From Streptomyces sp. col6 (GTDB taxonomy: Bacteria; Actinomycetota; Actinomycetes; Streptomycetales; Streptomycetaceae): 64,000 bases of DNA. The notes below the pieces were generated by a model. The model had not been told where the DNA came from. It worked only from the letters and a program-made list of their open reading frames with translations, and did no database searches. Shown here piece after piece: positions 24,456 to 33,885 of this stretch. The DNA lies in NCBI RefSeq assembly GCF_008042035.1, contig NZ_RDBL01000006.1, positions 1,501,302 to 1,565,301 on the forward strand, in the 5' to 3' direction. Positions within the stretch are counted from its first letter, which is position 1. Every line of letters starts with the position of its first letter. The position numbers and the translations under genes were made by a program.

Positions 24456-26684
24456 ATGGATCGCGTGTCTGCGTTCGACGAACCCCTGAAGAAGCTGCTC
24501 GGCGGTCCCACCGCGAAGGTGATGGCCGAGCACCTCGACCTGCACACGGTCGGTGATCTCCTGCATCACTACCCGCGCCGGTACGAGGAGCGCGGCCGGC
24601 TCACGGCGCTGACCGACCTCCCGCTCGACGAGCACGTCACCGTCGTCGCCCAGGTCGCCGACGCCCGCGTGCTCACGTTCAACGGCGGACGCGGCAAGCG
24701 CCTCGAAGTGACCCTCACCGACGGCCACGGCAGGCTCCAGCTCGTCTTCTTCGGCCACGGCGTCCACAAACCGCACAAGGACCTGCTGCCCGGCCGGCGC
24801 GCCATGTTCGCCGGCAAGGTCTCCGTCTTCAACCGGAAGATGCAGCTCGCCCACCCGACCTACCAGCTGCTCGACGCCGCGGACACCGACGAGGCGAGCG
24901 AGGCCGTCGACGCCTTCGCGGGCAAGCTGCTGCCGATCTACCCCGCCTGCAAGCAGCTCGACTCCTGGCGGATCGCCAAGGCGGTCGACGCGGTGCTGCC
25001 CAGCGCCCAGGAGGCCGTCGATCCCCTGCCCGAGGCCCTGCGCGAGGGCCGCGGTTTCACCTCGCTGCCCGAGGCCCTGCTGAAGATCCACCGCCCGGCC
25101 ACCAAGGCCGACGTGGCGGCGGCCCGCGACCGGCTCAAGTGGGACGAGGCCTTCGTCCTCCAGGTCGCCCTGGCCCGCCGCAGGTACGCCGACACCCAGC
25201 TCCCGGCCGTCGCCCGCAGGCCCGCCCCGGGCGGTCTCCTCGACGCGTTCGACGCGAAGCTGCCGTTCACGCTCACCGACGGCCAGCAGAAGGTCTCCAA
25301 GGAGATCTTCGACGACCTCGCCACCGAGCACCCGATGCACCGCCTCCTCCAGGGCGAAGTCGGTTCCGGGAAGACCATGGTGGCCCTGCGCGCCATGCTC
25401 GCCGTGGTCGACGCGGGCGGCCAGGCCGCCATGCTCGCGCCCACCGAGGTCCTCGCCCAGCAGCACCACCGCTCCATCACCGAGATGATGGGGGAGCTGG
25501 CCGAGGGCGGCATGCTCGGTGGGTCCGACCAGGGCACCAAGGTCGTCCTGCTCACCGGGTCCATGGGCACCGCCGCCCGCCGGCAGGCCCTGCTCGACCT
25601 GGTCACCGGTGAGGCCGGCGTCGTCATCGGGACGCACGCCCTGATCGAGGACAAGGTCAAGTTCCACGACCTGGGCCTGGTCGTCGTGGACGAGCAGCAC
25701 CGCTTCGGGGTCGAGCAGCGCGACGCCCTCAGGTCGAAGGCGAACTCCCAGGGGGAAAAGAGGTCGCCGCACCTGCTCGTCATGACCGCCACCCCCATCC
25801 CGCGCACGGTCGCCATGACCGTCTTCGGCGACCTGGAGACCTCCGTCCTCGACCAGCTCCCGGCCGGCCGCTCGCCCATCGCCAGCCACGTCGTCCCCGC
25901 CAAGGACAAGCCGCACTTCCTCAGCCGCGCCTGGGAACGGGTCCGCGAGGAGGTGGAGAACGGCCACCAGGCGTACGTCGTCTGCCCCCGCATCGGGGAC
26001 GACGAGGACGACCCCGGCAAGAAGAAGGGGAAGAAGAAGACCGCCGAGGAGGAGGCGACGGCCGACAAGCGCCCGCCTCTCGCCGTCCTGGAGATCGCCG
26101 AACAGCTCGCCAAGGGCCCCCTGAACGGTCTGCGTGTCGAGGTGCTGCACGGCAGGATGCAGCCCGACGACAAGGACGACGTGATGCGCCGCTTCGCCGC
26201 CGGCGACGTGGACGTCCTGGTCGCCACCACCGTCATCGAGGTCGGCGTCAACGTCCCCAACGCCACCGCCATGGTCATCATGGACGCCGACCGCTTCGGC
26301 GTCTCCCAGCTGCACCAGCTGCGCGGCCGGGTCGGCCGTGGTTCCGCCCCCGGCCTCTGCCTGCTCGTCACCGAGGCCCACGAGGCGAGCCCCGCCCGCG
26401 CCCGCCTCGGCGCCGTCGCCGCCACGCTGGACGGCTTCGAGCTCTCCCGTATCGACCTCGAACAGCGCCGCGAGGGCGATGTGCTCGGCCAGGCCCAGTC
26501 CGGGGTCCGCTCCTCGCTGCGGGTCCTGAACGTCATCGACGACGAGGAGGTCATCGCCGCCGCCCGCCAGGAGGCCGTCGCCGTCGTCGCCGCCGACCCC
26601 GAGCTGGAACACCTGCCCGAGCTGCGCACCGCCCTGGACGCCCTGCTCGACAAGGAGCGCGAGGAGTACCTGGACAAGGGATGA
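24456..26684 (+). CDS. recG: ATP-dependent DNA helicase RecG
   Basis: 742-aa superfamily 2 helicase that remodels stalled replication forks and branched DNA. The N-terminal OB-fold wedge domain covers about 60-160. The motor has Walker A GEVGSGKT (about 299), the DEAD-box variant DEQH (about 411) and motif [11 protein letters not shown] (about 444). The second RecA domain includes [14 protein letters not shown] and QLRGRVGRG. An unusual Lys/Glu-rich insert (about 518-540, [14 protein letters not shown]) lies in the second motor domain and is presumably a surface loop. ATG 24456 is taken as start; GTG 24465 is an alternative. It is followed after 117 bp by rsmD. Confidence 0.96.
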   Translation: MDRVSAFDEPLKKLLGGPTAKVMAEHLDLHTVGDLLHHYPRRYEERGRLTALTDLPLDEHVTVVAQVADARVLTFNGGRGKRLEVTLTDGHGRLQLVFFGHGVHKPHKDLLPGRRAMFAGKVSVFNRKMQLAHPTYQLLDAADTDEASEAVDAFAGKLLPIYPACKQLDSWRIAKAVDAVLPSAQEAVDPLPEALREGRGFTSLPEALLKIHRPATKADVAAARDRLKWDEAFVLQVALARRRYADTQLPAVARRPAPGGLLDAFDAKLPFTLTDGQQKVSKEIFDDLATEHPMHRLLQGEVGSGKTMVALRAMLAVVDAGGQAAMLAPTEVLAQQHHRSITEMMGELAEGGMLGGSDQGTKVVLLTGSMGTAARRQALLDLVTGEAGVVIGTHALIEDKVKFHDLGLVVVDEQHRFGVEQRDALRSKANSQGEKRSPHLLVMTATPIPRTVAMTVFGDLETSVLDQLPAGRSPIASHVVPAKDKPHFLSRAWERVREEVENGHQAYVVCPRIGDDEDDPGKKKGKKKTAEEEATADKRPPLAVLEIAEQLAKGPLNGLRVEVLHGRMQPDDKDDVMRRFAAGDVDVLVATTVIEVGVNVPNATAMVIMDADRFGVSQLHQLRGRVGRGSAPGLCLLVTEAHEASPARARLGAVAATLDGFELSRIDLEQRREGDVLGQAQSGVRSSLRVLNVIDDEEVIAAARQEAVAVVAADPELEHLPELRTALDALLDKEREEYLDKG

Positions 26685-26801
26685 GCCGGCCGGGCCGCCC
26701 GCGCCCGCCCCGGGGAGCCCGGCCCTCCCCGACGCCATATCGTGGGAGGTACGGCGCTTACGGCACCCCGCGCGCCGCCCCGACCCGAGGACCAGTCACC
26801 C

Positions 26802-27386
26802 ATGACCCGCGTGATCGCAGGCGTGGCCGGCGGACGCCGCCTGGCCGTCCCGCCCGGCACCGGCACCCGGCCCACATCCGACCGCGCGCGCGAGGGCCTG
26901 TTCTCCACCTGGCAGGCGCTCCTCGGCACCCTGGACGGCATCCGCGTCGCCGACCTCTACGCCGGATCCGGCGCCGTCGGCCTCGAAGCGCTGTCCCGGG
27001 GCGCGGCCCACGCCCTGCTCGTGGAGGCCGAGGCCAAGGCCCTGCGCACCGTCAAGGACAACGCCCGCACCCTCGGCCTGCCCGGCGCCGAGGTCCGTGG
27101 CGGCAAAGCCGAACAGATCGTGACAGGTCCGGCGCCGGCCGAGCCGTACGACGTGGTCTTCCTGGACCCGCCGTACGCCGTCACCGACGACGATCTTGCC
27201 GAGATACTGCTCACACTCCGTGCCCAGGGGTGGCTCACGGACGAAGCACTCGTCACCGTGGAACGCAGCACCAGAGGCGGAGAATTCAGCTGGCCCAAGG
27301 GTTTCGAGCCATTGCGGGCCCGTCGCTACGGCGAGGGAACGCTTTGGTACGGTCGCGCCGCCGCTACGTGCGAAGACGCACGATGA
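26802..27386 (+). CDS. rsmD: 16S rRNA (guanine(966)-N(2))-methyltransferase
   Basis: 194-aa S-adenosylmethionine-dependent methyltransferase that modifies G966 of 16S rRNA in the 30S subunit. The opening [19 protein letters not shown], with [12 protein letters not shown], is typical of RsmD. SAM motif I is [14 protein letters not shown] (about 50), and the catalytic motif IV is FLDPPYAV (about 119-126). It overlaps the frame of the following coaD region (an ATGA occurs at its stop), as in many actinobacteria where rsmD and coaD are paired. Confidence 0.95.
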   Translation: MTRVIAGVAGGRRLAVPPGTGTRPTSDRAREGLFSTWQALLGTLDGIRVADLYAGSGAVGLEALSRGAAHALLVEAEAKALRTVKDNARTLGLPGAEVRGGKAEQIVTGPAPAEPYDVVFLDPPYAVTDDDLAEILLTLRAQGWLTDEALVTVERSTRGGEFSWPKGFEPLRARRYGEGTLWYGRAAATCEDAR

Positions 27387-27412
27387 CCGGACCGGAGAGC
27401 GAGGGAATCAAG

Positions 27413-27892
27413 TTGCGCCGCGCCGTATGCCCGGGGTCGTTCGACCCCATCACCAACGGACATCTCGACATCATCGGCCGAGCCTCGAAGCTGTACGACG
27501 TCGTGCACGTCGCGGTGATGATCAACCAGTCCAAGAAGGGCCTGTTCACGGTCGACGAGCGGATCGACCTCATCCGCCAGGTCACCGCCGAGTTCGGCAA
27601 CGTCGAGGTCGAGGCCTTCCACGGCCTCCTCGTCGACTTCTGCAAGCAGCGCGACATCCCGGCGATCGTGAAGGGCCTGCGGGCCGTCAGCGACTTCGAC
27701 TACGAACTCCAGATGGCCCAGATGAACAACGGGCTCTCCGGCGTCGAAACGCTCTTCGTGCCGACCAACCCCACCTACAGCTTCCTGTCGTCCTCCCTGG
27801 TCAAGGAGGTCGCGACCTGGGGCGGCGACGTCTCCCACCTGCTGCCGCCGGTGGTCCAGGAGGCCCTGGCCGAACGCCTCGCGCAGTCCTGA
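27413..27892 (+). CDS. coaD: Phosphopantetheine adenylyltransferase
   Basis: 159-aa hexameric nucleotidyltransferase, fourth step of coenzyme A synthesis (4'-phosphopantetheine plus ATP to dephospho-CoA). The nucleotide site is [13 protein letters not shown] (about 7-19, with the TxGH motif), and the C-terminal motif is [13 protein letters not shown] chose the TTG at 27413 because GAGGGA lies 6 nt upstream and conserved sequence ([11 protein letters not shown]) begins there. An ATG at 27383 overlapping the rsmD stop would add 10 non-conserved residues. Confidence 0.94.
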   Translation: MRRAVCPGSFDPITNGHLDIIGRASKLYDVVHVAVMINQSKKGLFTVDERIDLIRQVTAEFGNVEVEAFHGLLVDFCKQRDIPAIVKGLRAVSDFDYELQMAQMNNGLSGVETLFVPTNPTYSFLSSSLVKEVATWGGDVSHLLPPVVQEALAERLAQS

Positions 27893-28002
27893 GCCACTGA
27901 CTGCACGTCAGCCCTGCGCACCGCAGGTGTCGGACGGGAGCCGACTGGCCGTACAGTCGTCCCGTCCGTCTCCAACCGGCAGTAGAGAGTGGCGAGCACA
28001 CG

Positions 28003-29151
28003 GTGGACGTGCAGAAGAAGCTCGACGAGATCGTCGAGACGGTCGGGAACGCCCGGTCCATGCCCATGTCGGCGTCCTGCGTGGTCAACCGCGCCGAACT
28101 GCTCGCCATGCTCGAAGAGGTGCGCGAGGCCCTGCCCGGCTCGCTCGCCCAGGCCGCGGAGGTCATCGGCGGCCACGAGCAGCTCGTCGAACAGGCCCGC
28201 CAGGAGGCCGGCCGCATCATCGAGAGCGCCCACGCCGAGCGCACCGCCCTGGTCTCCGGCACCGAGATCGCCCAGCGCTCCCAGGCCGAGGCCGACCGGA
28301 TCCTCACCGAGGCCCGCAAGGAGGCCGACGAGGTCCGCGCCGAGGCCGACGAGTACGTCGACAGCAAGCTCGCCAACTTCGAGGTCGTCCTCACCAAGAC
28401 CATCGGCTCCGTCGACCGGGGCCGCGAGAAGCTCCTCGGGCGCGGCCAGGGCTTCGACGAGCAGGGCTACGAGGACCCGGACTTCGCCGAGGCCCCCGAG
28501 CGCAGCACCGACCCGGCCACGCTCCAGCGCCGGGCCGACGAGTACGTGGACACCAAGCTCGGCGCCTTCGAGGCGGTGCTCGCCAAGACCCTGGAGGCGG
28601 TCGGCCGGGGCCGGCAGAAGCTGCACGGCCGGGTCGCCACGGACGAGCTGGGCGCGCACATCGCCGCCCAGGACGCGGCCGGCGACCAGGGCCACACCAG
28701 CGACGAGGACCACTGGGCCGGACTGGCCGAGGTCGCCACCCCGCAGCCGCTCCGGATCCCGCACCAGGCCGAGCCGCAGTACGGCCAGCCGGAACCGCAG
28801 TACGCCCAGGGCTACGGCTACCAGGACCAGCAGGTCCAGCAGCAGGACGGCTACCAGGACCAGCCGCAGCAGGACGCGTACCAGGACCAGCACGCCCAGC
28901 ACCCCCAGCAGGACGTCTACGGCTACCAGCAGCAGCCCGACCCGTACGCCGCCTACCAACAGCAGGGCTACGACCAGGGCCAGGCGCAGAACGGGATGCA
29001 GGCGCAGGGCGGCTACGACGCCTGGCAGCAGCCGGTCCAGCCCCCGCAGCCCCACCAGCAGCACGGCGAGGGCGCCCTGGACGAGACCAGCCTGTTCGAC
29101 ACCAGCATGATCGACCTGGAGCAGCTGCGCCGCTACGAACAGGAACGCTGA
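28003..29151 (+). CDS. DivIVA-like coiled-coil protein with Gln/Tyr-rich tail
   Basis: 382-aa cytoplasmic protein related to the DivIVA/cell-division-initiation group, probably acting in polar growth or as a cytoskeletal element; the exact role is unknown. The N-terminus (DVQKKLDEIVETVGNARS) leads into a long coiled coil (about 35-135, rich in heptads of Ala, Glu, Arg). A segment of about 35 residues occurs twice, starting ADEYVDSKL near 116 and ADEYVDTKL near 178, separated by an acidic linker. The last 130 residues are low-complexity Gln, Tyr, Asp and Pro (repeats such as GYQDQ). It ends with the ordered-looking LFDTSMIDLEQLRRYEQER. The GTG start follows AGAGAGTGGCGAGCACACG. It precedes the yceD-rpmF-rnc operon. 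Confidence 0.85.
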   Translation: MDVQKKLDEIVETVGNARSMPMSASCVVNRAELLAMLEEVREALPGSLAQAAEVIGGHEQLVEQARQEAGRIIESAHAERTALVSGTEIAQRSQAEADRILTEARKEADEVRAEADEYVDSKLANFEVVLTKTIGSVDRGREKLLGRGQGFDEQGYEDPDFAEAPERSTDPATLQRRADEYVDTKLGAFEAVLAKTLEAVGRGRQKLHGRVATDELGAHIAAQDAAGDQGHTSDEDHWAGLAEVATPQPLRIPHQAEPQYGQPEPQYAQGYGYQDQQVQQQDGYQDQPQQDAYQDQHAQHPQQDVYGYQQQPDPYAAYQQQGYDQGQAQNGMQAQGGYDAWQQPVQPPQPHQQHGEGALDETSLFDTSMIDLEQLRRYEQER

Positions 29152-29182
29152 CCGGCCGGCCGGGGGTCCGCCCGGGGCCGGA

Positions 29183-29212
29183 TTGGGAGCTGGGCGGTGT
29201 GTCCAGTATCCT
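29183..29212 (+). promoter_or_regulatory. Predicted promoter of the yceD-rpmF-rnc operon
   Basis: TTGGGA and TATCCT are separated by 18 bp, about 110 bp before the proposed start of the yceD-like gene. It resembles the housekeeping sigma consensus by inspection. An upstream in-frame GTG at 29197 lies inside it, arguing against the longer reading of that gene. Confidence 0.5.
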
Positions 29213-29322
29213 GGCTCTTCGGTCGCGCGTATGTCCGCGATCCCGGCTGCCCGCTTCGACTCCGGACCGGTCGGCCCTTCCCCACCACGCGTGACGCGTT
29301 CGATCCGAAAGCAGGAAAAGCC

Positions 29323-29964
29323 CTGAACGGCCACCTCGACCACCGAAACCCCCTCGTGTTCGACACGCACGAGCTGGGCCGGCGTCCGGGTGCCATGAAG
29401 CGGCTGACCCGCACGGCGGACGCTCCCGCCGACCTCGGTATCGGCGACGTCATCGGAGTGCCGCAGGGCGCGCCGGTGAAGCTGGACCTCCGTCTCGAAT
29501 CCGTCATGGAGGGCGTGCTCGTGACCGGGACCGCCCGTGCGACGGTCGAGGGGGAGTGCGTAAGGTGTCTGGAGCCGCTGAGCCGCGAGGTCGAGGCGGA
29601 CTTCCAGGAGATGTTCTCGTACCCTGACGCCGATGACCGGAACCACGGCAAGCCCGCGGACCCGGTCGACGACGCCGAGGACGACGAGGACAGGCTTTTT
29701 CTCGAGGACGGCCTGTTCGACCTCGAGCCGGTGCTGCGTGATGCGGTGGTGCTCGCACTGCCGATGCAGCCGGTGTGCAAGGAATCCTGTGCCGGTCTGT
29801 GCTCCGAGTGCGGAGTCAGGCTGGACGAGAATCCCGGCCACCACCACGATGCCGTCGACGCTCGTTGGGCGGCACTGCAAGGACTCGCCGAGACCATTCA
29901 GGACGGCGAGAAGGACAACATGGGCGGCGCCGCACCCGGCGTCGACAAGAAGCAGGAGAAGTAG
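29323..29964 (+). CDS. YceD/DUF177 family protein (23S rRNA accumulation factor)
   Basis: About 213-aa protein of the DUF177/YceD family, known to sit with rpmF in most bacteria and to affect 23S rRNA accumulation. It has the paired cysteines [10 protein letters not shown] (about 80) and [13 protein letters not shown] (about 158), a probable zinc site, and an acidic linker DDAEDDEDR. The conserved N-terminus [19 protein letters not shown] begins only at a CTG (29323) preceded by AGGAAAAGCC. The next in-frame GTG (29356) would cut into conserved sequence, and GTG 29197 lies within the promoter. I therefore favour a CTG start. It is followed 2 bp later by rpmF. Confidence 0.85.
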   Translation: MNGHLDHRNPLVFDTHELGRRPGAMKRLTRTADAPADLGIGDVIGVPQGAPVKLDLRLESVMEGVLVTGTARATVEGECVRCLEPLSREVEADFQEMFSYPDADDRNHGKPADPVDDAEDDEDRLFLEDGLFDLEPVLRDAVVLALPMQPVCKESCAGLCSECGVRLDENPGHHHDAVDARWAALQGLAETIQDGEKDNMGGAAPGVDKKQEK

Positions 29965-29966
29965 CC

Positions 29967-30140
29967 GTGGCTGTTCCGAAGCGGAAGATGTCGCGCAGCA
30001 ACACGCGCCACCGCCGGTCGCAGTGGAAGGCTGCGGTCCCCACCCTGGTTTCGTGCGAGCGCTGCCAGGAGCCGAAGCTGCAGCACATCGCGTGCCCCAG
30101 CTGCGGCACGTACAACAAGCGCCAGGTCCTCGAGGTCTGA
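29967..30140 (+). CDS. rpmF: 50S ribosomal protein L32, zinc-binding form
   Basis: 57-aa large-subunit protein. The N-terminus [20 protein letters not shown] is typical, and CERC with CPSC (about 30-33 and 43-46) give the zinc ribbon. The GTG start is 2 bp after the yceD-like stop (GGAGAAGTAGCC upstream), so translation is coupled. In S. coelicolor rpmF and rnc are cotranscribed. Confidence 0.96.
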   Translation: MAVPKRKMSRSNTRHRRSQWKAAVPTLVSCERCQEPKLQHIACPSCGTYNKRQVLEV

Positions 30141-30159
30141 GCGGCTGGTGAGAGGCCCG

Positions 30160-30984
30160 ATGTCTGAGTTGTCCCACGCCAAGAAGCAGGCAGACAACGT
30201 CAACACAGCCTCGTCCCACACGCTTCTGGAAGGGCGGCTCGGGTACCAACTCGAGTCCGCCCTTCTGGTGCGTGCGCTGACCCACCGTTCGTACGCGTAC
30301 GAGAACGGCGGTCTGCCCACCAACGAGCGGCTGGAGTTCCTCGGGGACTCCGTGCTCGGCCTGGTGGTCACGGACACGCTGTACCGCACCCACCCCGACC
30401 TGCCCGAAGGCCAGCTGGCCAAGCTGCGGGCCGCGGTGGTCAACTCGCGTGCGCTTGCGGAAGTGGGCCGCGGCCTCGAACTCGGCTCCTTCATCCGGCT
30501 CGGCCGCGGTGAAGAGGGCACGGGTGGCCGGGACAAGGCCTCCATCCTCGCCGACACCCTGGAAGCGGTGATCGGCGCGGTCTATCTCGATCAGGGCCTC
30601 GACGCGGCGTCCGAGCTGGTCCACCGGCTCTTCGACCCGCTGATCGACAGGTCCTCGAACCTCGGCGCCGGCCTGGACTGGAAGACCAGCCTCCAGGAGC
30701 TCACCGCGAGCGAGAGCCTCGGAGTCCCCGAGTATCTCGTCACGGAGACCGGCCCGGACCACGAGAAGACCTTCACTGCTGCCGCCCGCGTCGGTGGTGT
30801 CTCGTACGGCACCGGCACCGGCCGTAGCAAGAAGGAAGCGGAGCAACAGGCGGCCGAGTCCGCCTGGCGCGAGATCAGCGCCGCCGCGGAGGCGCGGGAG
30901 GCAGCGGCGAAGGCCGGTGCCGACGGAGGGGCCGCCGACACCCCTGCCGACCCGTCGCCGTCCACGGACGTCGCTCCGGCCTGA
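30160..30984 (+). CDS. rnc: Ribonuclease III (AbsB)
   Basis: 274-aa double-strand-specific endoribonuclease. It processes rRNA precursors and many mRNAs; in S. coelicolor the gene is absB, needed globally for antibiotic production. The catalytic domain has the signature [13 protein letters not shown] (about 55-67), with the metal-binding Glu and Asp, and [13 protein letters not shown] (about 132). The double-stranded RNA-binding domain lies about 170-245, ending [16 protein letters not shown]. An Ala/Asp/Pro tail of about 30 residues follows. ATG 30160 has AGAGG just upstream; GTG 30148 is an alternative. Confidence 0.96.
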   Translation: MSELSHAKKQADNVNTASSHTLLEGRLGYQLESALLVRALTHRSYAYENGGLPTNERLEFLGDSVLGLVVTDTLYRTHPDLPEGQLAKLRAAVVNSRALAEVGRGLELGSFIRLGRGEEGTGGRDKASILADTLEAVIGAVYLDQGLDAASELVHRLFDPLIDRSSNLGAGLDWKTSLQELTASESLGVPEYLVTETGPDHEKTFTAAARVGGVSYGTGTGRSKKEAEQQAAESAWREISAAAEAREAAAKAGADGGAADTPADPSPSTDVAPA

Positions 30985-30989
30985 CCTGC

Positions 30990-31027
30990 GAGAACCCCTC
31001 GGTGCCGCCGTGCACCGGGGGGTTCTC
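30990..31027 (+). terminator. Stem-loop between rnc and mutM
   Basis: GAGAACCCCTCGGTGC and GCACCGGGGGGTTCTC pair with two mismatched positions around a 6-base loop, starting 5 bp after the rnc stop. In this operon it could also be an RNase III site. Confidence 0.7.
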
Positions 31028-31067
31028 CGTGTCCGTGTACCCCGTCGCGTCCCCCCAGGAGCCGTCC

Positions 31068-31928
31068 ATGCCCGAACTGCCCGAGGTCGAAGTCGTCCGC
31101 CGCGGACTGGAGCGCTGGGTCGCCGGGCGGACCGCCGGTGAGGTCGAGGTCCTGCACCCGCGCGCGGTCCGCCGCCATCTCGCGGGCGGCGTGGACTTCG
31201 CGGCCCGGCTCACGGGGACGCGGTTCGGGACCGCGATGCGCCGGGGCAAGTACCTGTGGGTGCCGCTCGACGACGCGGCCGGCTCGCTCCTCGGCCACCT
31301 CGGCATGAGCGGCCAGCTGCTCGTCCAGCCCGAGGGGGCGCCCGACGAGAAGCATCTGCGGATCAGGGTCAGGTTCGCCGACGCGGTGGGCACCGAACTC
31401 CGCTTCGTGGACCAGCGCACCTTCGGCGGGCTCTCGCTCCACGAGAACACCCTCGACGGGCTGCCCGACGTCATCGCGCACATCGCCCGCGACCCCCTGG
31501 ACCCGGCCTTCGACGACGCCGCCTTCCACACGGCGCTGCGGCTGCGCCGCACCACGGTCAAGCGCGCCCTGCTCGACCAGTCGCTGATCAGCGGGGTCGG
31601 CAACATCTACGCGGACGAGGCGCTCTGGCGTGCCCGGCTGCACTACGACCGCCCGACCGCGACCCTGACCCGCCCCAAGTCGGCCGAGCTGCTCGGCCAC
31701 ATCCGCGACGTGATGAACGCGGCGCTGGCCCAGGGCGGCACGAGCTTCGACAGCCTGTATGTGAACGTGAACGGCGAGTCGGGCTACTTCGACCGGTCAC
31801 TGGACGCCTACGGCCGCGAGGGCGAGCCCTGCCACCGCTGCGGTACGGCGATGGCGCGGCGCCCCTGGATGAACCGGTCCAGCTACTACTGCCCCCGCTG
31901 CCAGCGTCCGCCGCGCGTCAGACCTTAG
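31068..31928 (+). CDS. mutM: Formamidopyrimidine-DNA glycosylase
   Basis: 286-aa base-excision repair enzyme (Fpg/MutM) that removes 8-oxoguanine and ring-opened purines. The N-terminal [14 protein letters not shown] provides the catalytic Pro2 and Glu3. [19 protein letters not shown] (about 176-195) is the DNA-binding helix-two-turn-helix. The C-terminal zinc finger has CHRC and CPRC (about 258 and 278). Its TAG stop overlaps the convergent HxlR-family gene by 4 bp, so the two transcripts overlap tail to tail. Confidence 0.96.
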   Translation: MPELPEVEVVRRGLERWVAGRTAGEVEVLHPRAVRRHLAGGVDFAARLTGTRFGTAMRRGKYLWVPLDDAAGSLLGHLGMSGQLLVQPEGAPDEKHLRIRVRFADAVGTELRFVDQRTFGGLSLHENTLDGLPDVIAHIARDPLDPAFDDAAFHTALRLRRTTVKRALLDQSLISGVGNIYADEALWRARLHYDRPTATLTRPKSAELLGHIRDVMNAALAQGGTSFDSLYVNVNGESGYFDRSLDAYGREGEPCHRCGTAMARRPWMNRSSYYCPRCQRPPRVRP

Positions 31929-32335
31929 GGCCTGTCCGCGCGCGCCTCGTCGTAACGGGCCCTGGCCTCCAGGACGTCGGGCATCCGGCCCTCGACGAAG
32001 TGGATCAGGGAGAGCAGCCGCTCCGCGACCTCGCGGCCGAGCGGGGTCAGCTCGTAGTCGACGCGCGGCGGATTGACGAGCTGGGCCTCGCGGTGCACCA
32101 GTCCGTCCCGCTCCAGGGCGTGCAGGGTCTGGGACAGCATCTTCTCGCTCACCCCGTCGACCCGGCGGCGCAGCGCGTTGAAGCGCAGGCTCTCCTCGTA
32201 CAGCGCGCCGAGCGTGAGGGCACCCCAGCGGCCGGTGGCGTGTTCCAGCAGGCCGCGCGAGGGGCACTGCTTGGAGAACACGTCGAAGGGCAGGTCGTCC
32301 GTCGCCGACGTCTCCGGTGCGGTGCTCTGGTCCAT
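31925..32335 (-). CDS. HxlR-family transcriptional regulator
   Basis: 136-aa winged-helix regulator. It shows the HxlR pattern: [22 protein letters not shown] with the redox-capable Cys near residue 25, then [29 protein letters not shown] (recognition helix and wing), and [17 protein letters not shown]. The Cys before the domain is the kind used for aldehyde or quinone sensing in HxlR/QorR/HypR proteins; the signal here is unknown. ATG 32335 is preferred to an in-frame start at 32356. No divergent target gene is evident, so its regulon is not clear. Confidence 0.9.
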   Translation of the reverse strand: MDQSTAPETSATDDLPFDVFSKQCPSRGLLEHATGRWGALTLGALYEESLRFNALRRRVDGVSEKMLSQTLHALERDGLVHREAQLVNPPRVDYELTPLGREVAERLLSLIHFVEGRMPDVLEARARYDEARADRP

Positions 32336-32433
32336 GAAACCAGCGTACGCCCGCACAGCGCTTTCCCTGAGTCAGTGCGATCCGGGGGAGAGCGAGTGGG
32401 GCGTACGAGGGGTGTGTGCCGCGGTGAGACGGG

Positions 32434-33459
32434 TCAGAAACCGAAGTCCTGGGTCCACCAGGGGCCGCCGGCCCCGAAGTGGACGCCCACGCCGAGCGTC
32501 TTGTAATCGCAATTGAGAATGTTTGCCCGGTGGCCGTCGCTGTTCATCCAGGCGTCCATCACGGCCTCCGCGTCGGCCTGGCCGCGGGCGATGTTCTCGC
32601 CGCCGAGCCCGGAGACACCGGCCGCGTCCGCCCGGTCCCAGGGGCTCTTGCCATCGGGGTCCGTGTGGTCGAAGAAGCCGCGCGCCGCCATGTCGTCGCT
32701 GAAGTTCTGGGCGAGCGAGGTCAGCGACGAGCTCGCCGTGACCGGGCTGCAGCCGACCTTGCCGCGCTCCTCGTTGACGAGGGCCAGGATCGCGGCCTGG
32801 GCCGAGGCGGCGGTGGCGCTCGGGGTGCTGCTCTTCGACGGGGCCGGCGCGGAGGACGAGGACTTCGGGGCGGCGGGCGCCGAGCTCCTGGCGGCCTGGC
32901 TGGCCGGGGCCTTCGAGGAGGAGGAGGGCTTGGCCTTCTCCTTCTTCTTGGGCGGCGTCGTCTTCGCGGCGGTGGACTTCTTGCCGGCCGGGGACTTGGA
33001 CGGCGTGGCGGTCTTCGAGGGCGAGGCGGAAGCGGAAGCCGACGGGGACGCCGAGTCCGAGGCGCTGGGGGAGGCCGACTTCGACCGGTCCGGCGTGGCG
33101 GAATGCGACTTCTTCGGAGCCGCCGGGCGGTCGGTGCCACGGCTGGCGGTGGCCGAAGCGGAGGAGCGGTCGGCGGACGGGGTGGTGGCGCCGCCCTGGG
33201 TGAGCAGGTCCGGCGCCGCGTGCGAGCGCACCTGGTCGGCGACCGGACCGCCGCCGACGGTGTAGCTGTCGCCGCCGGGCAACAGCCCCGAGGCCACGGC
33301 GACGGCTCCGACGGCCAGGGCCGCCGAGACGCCTATCAGTCCGGTGCGCACAGGGATCGCGGACCGCTTTCTGCGGCCCGCCTCCCGGTGCCGGCCCGCG
33401 GCCCCGTCCACCTGTTCCTCAGCGGCGGGAGCTGCGGCGCTGCGTCGATGGCGTCCCAT
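32434..33459 (-). CDS. Secreted CAP-domain (SCP/PR1-like) protein
   Basis: 341-aa exported protein. MGRHRRS and a basic stretch precede a hydrophobic segment (about 38-60, TGLIGVSAALAVGAVAVASG), a signal peptide or signal anchor. Residues about 95-215 are a low-complexity Ser/Ala/Lys/Pro linker suited to crossing the cell wall. The C-terminal CAP domain (about 218-341) has LVNEERGKVGC, HTDPDGKSPWDRADAAG, the metal-site-like GENIA, MNSDGHRANILNCDY, and a final WWTQDFGF. The two Cys may form a disulfide. Related bacterial CAP proteins are of unclear function. ATG 33459 has AGAAGGG upstream. It is divergent from the acylphosphatase gene. Confidence 0.9.
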   Translation of the reverse strand: MGRHRRSAAAPAAEEQVDGAAGRHREAGRRKRSAIPVRTGLIGVSAALAVGAVAVASGLLPGGDSYTVGGGPVADQVRSHAAPDLLTQGGATTPSADRSSASATASRGTDRPAAPKKSHSATPDRSKSASPSASDSASPSASASASPSKTATPSKSPAGKKSTAAKTTPPKKKEKAKPSSSSKAPASQAARSSAPAAPKSSSSAPAPSKSSTPSATAASAQAAILALVNEERGKVGCSPVTASSSLTSLAQNFSDDMAARGFFDHTDPDGKSPWDRADAAGVSGLGGENIARGQADAEAVMDAWMNSDGHRANILNCDYKTLGVGVHFGAGGPWWTQDFGF

Positions 33460-33603
33460 CTGCTGTGCCCTTCTGACGACCAGGACGTCGTTTTCGACGC
33501 CACCATGCTCACCCGAACGGGTGAAGCTTTTGCGAGGGGACTGTACGCCATGGTGTTTCGCCGACAAGTACGACGAATGCAATTGGCCGGTTAGCGTTCG
33601 GGC

Positions 33604-33885
33604 ATGAACGAAGATGTACGACTCACCGCTTGGGTACGCGGCCGAGTACAGCAAGTAGGGTTCCGCTGGTTCACCAGGGCAAACGCTTTGGAGATCGGGG
33701 GCCTCACCGGTTTCGCCCTCAATCTCGACGACGGCAGGGTGCAGGTCGTGGCCGAGGGCCGGCGTGAGAATTGCCACCGTCTTCTGGACTGGCTGCGGTC
33801 CGACGACACTCCCGGCCGCGTCGACGGTGTCACTGAGATCTGGGACACGCCGCGCGGGGGATACGAGGGATTCGCGATCCGCTGA
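33604..33885 (+). CDS. Acylphosphatase
   Basis: 93-aa cytoplasmic enzyme that hydrolyses acyl phosphates such as acetyl and carbamoyl phosphate. The phosphate loop with catalytic Arg is [12 protein letters not shown] (about 13-24), and the second catalytic residue is the Asn in [10 protein letters not shown] (about 40). The length is normal for the single-domain family. It lies in the mutM-smc interval, a common place for it in actinobacteria, with no functional link known. Confidence 0.95.
   Translation: MNEDVRLTAWVRGRVQQVGFRWFTRANALEIGGLTGFALNLDDGRVQVVAEGRRENCHRLLDWLRSDDTPGRVDGVTEIWDTPRGGYEGFAIR

Noticed and set aside
24438..26738. 766-codon minus-strand frame opposite recG
   Set aside because: Low-complexity Gly/Asp/Val composition and no motifs; recG on the plus strand has all helicase motifs.
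29197..29322. N-terminal extension of the YceD-family protein from GTG 29197
   Set aside because: The extension lacks codon bias and family conservation and lies within and just after a promoter-like element.
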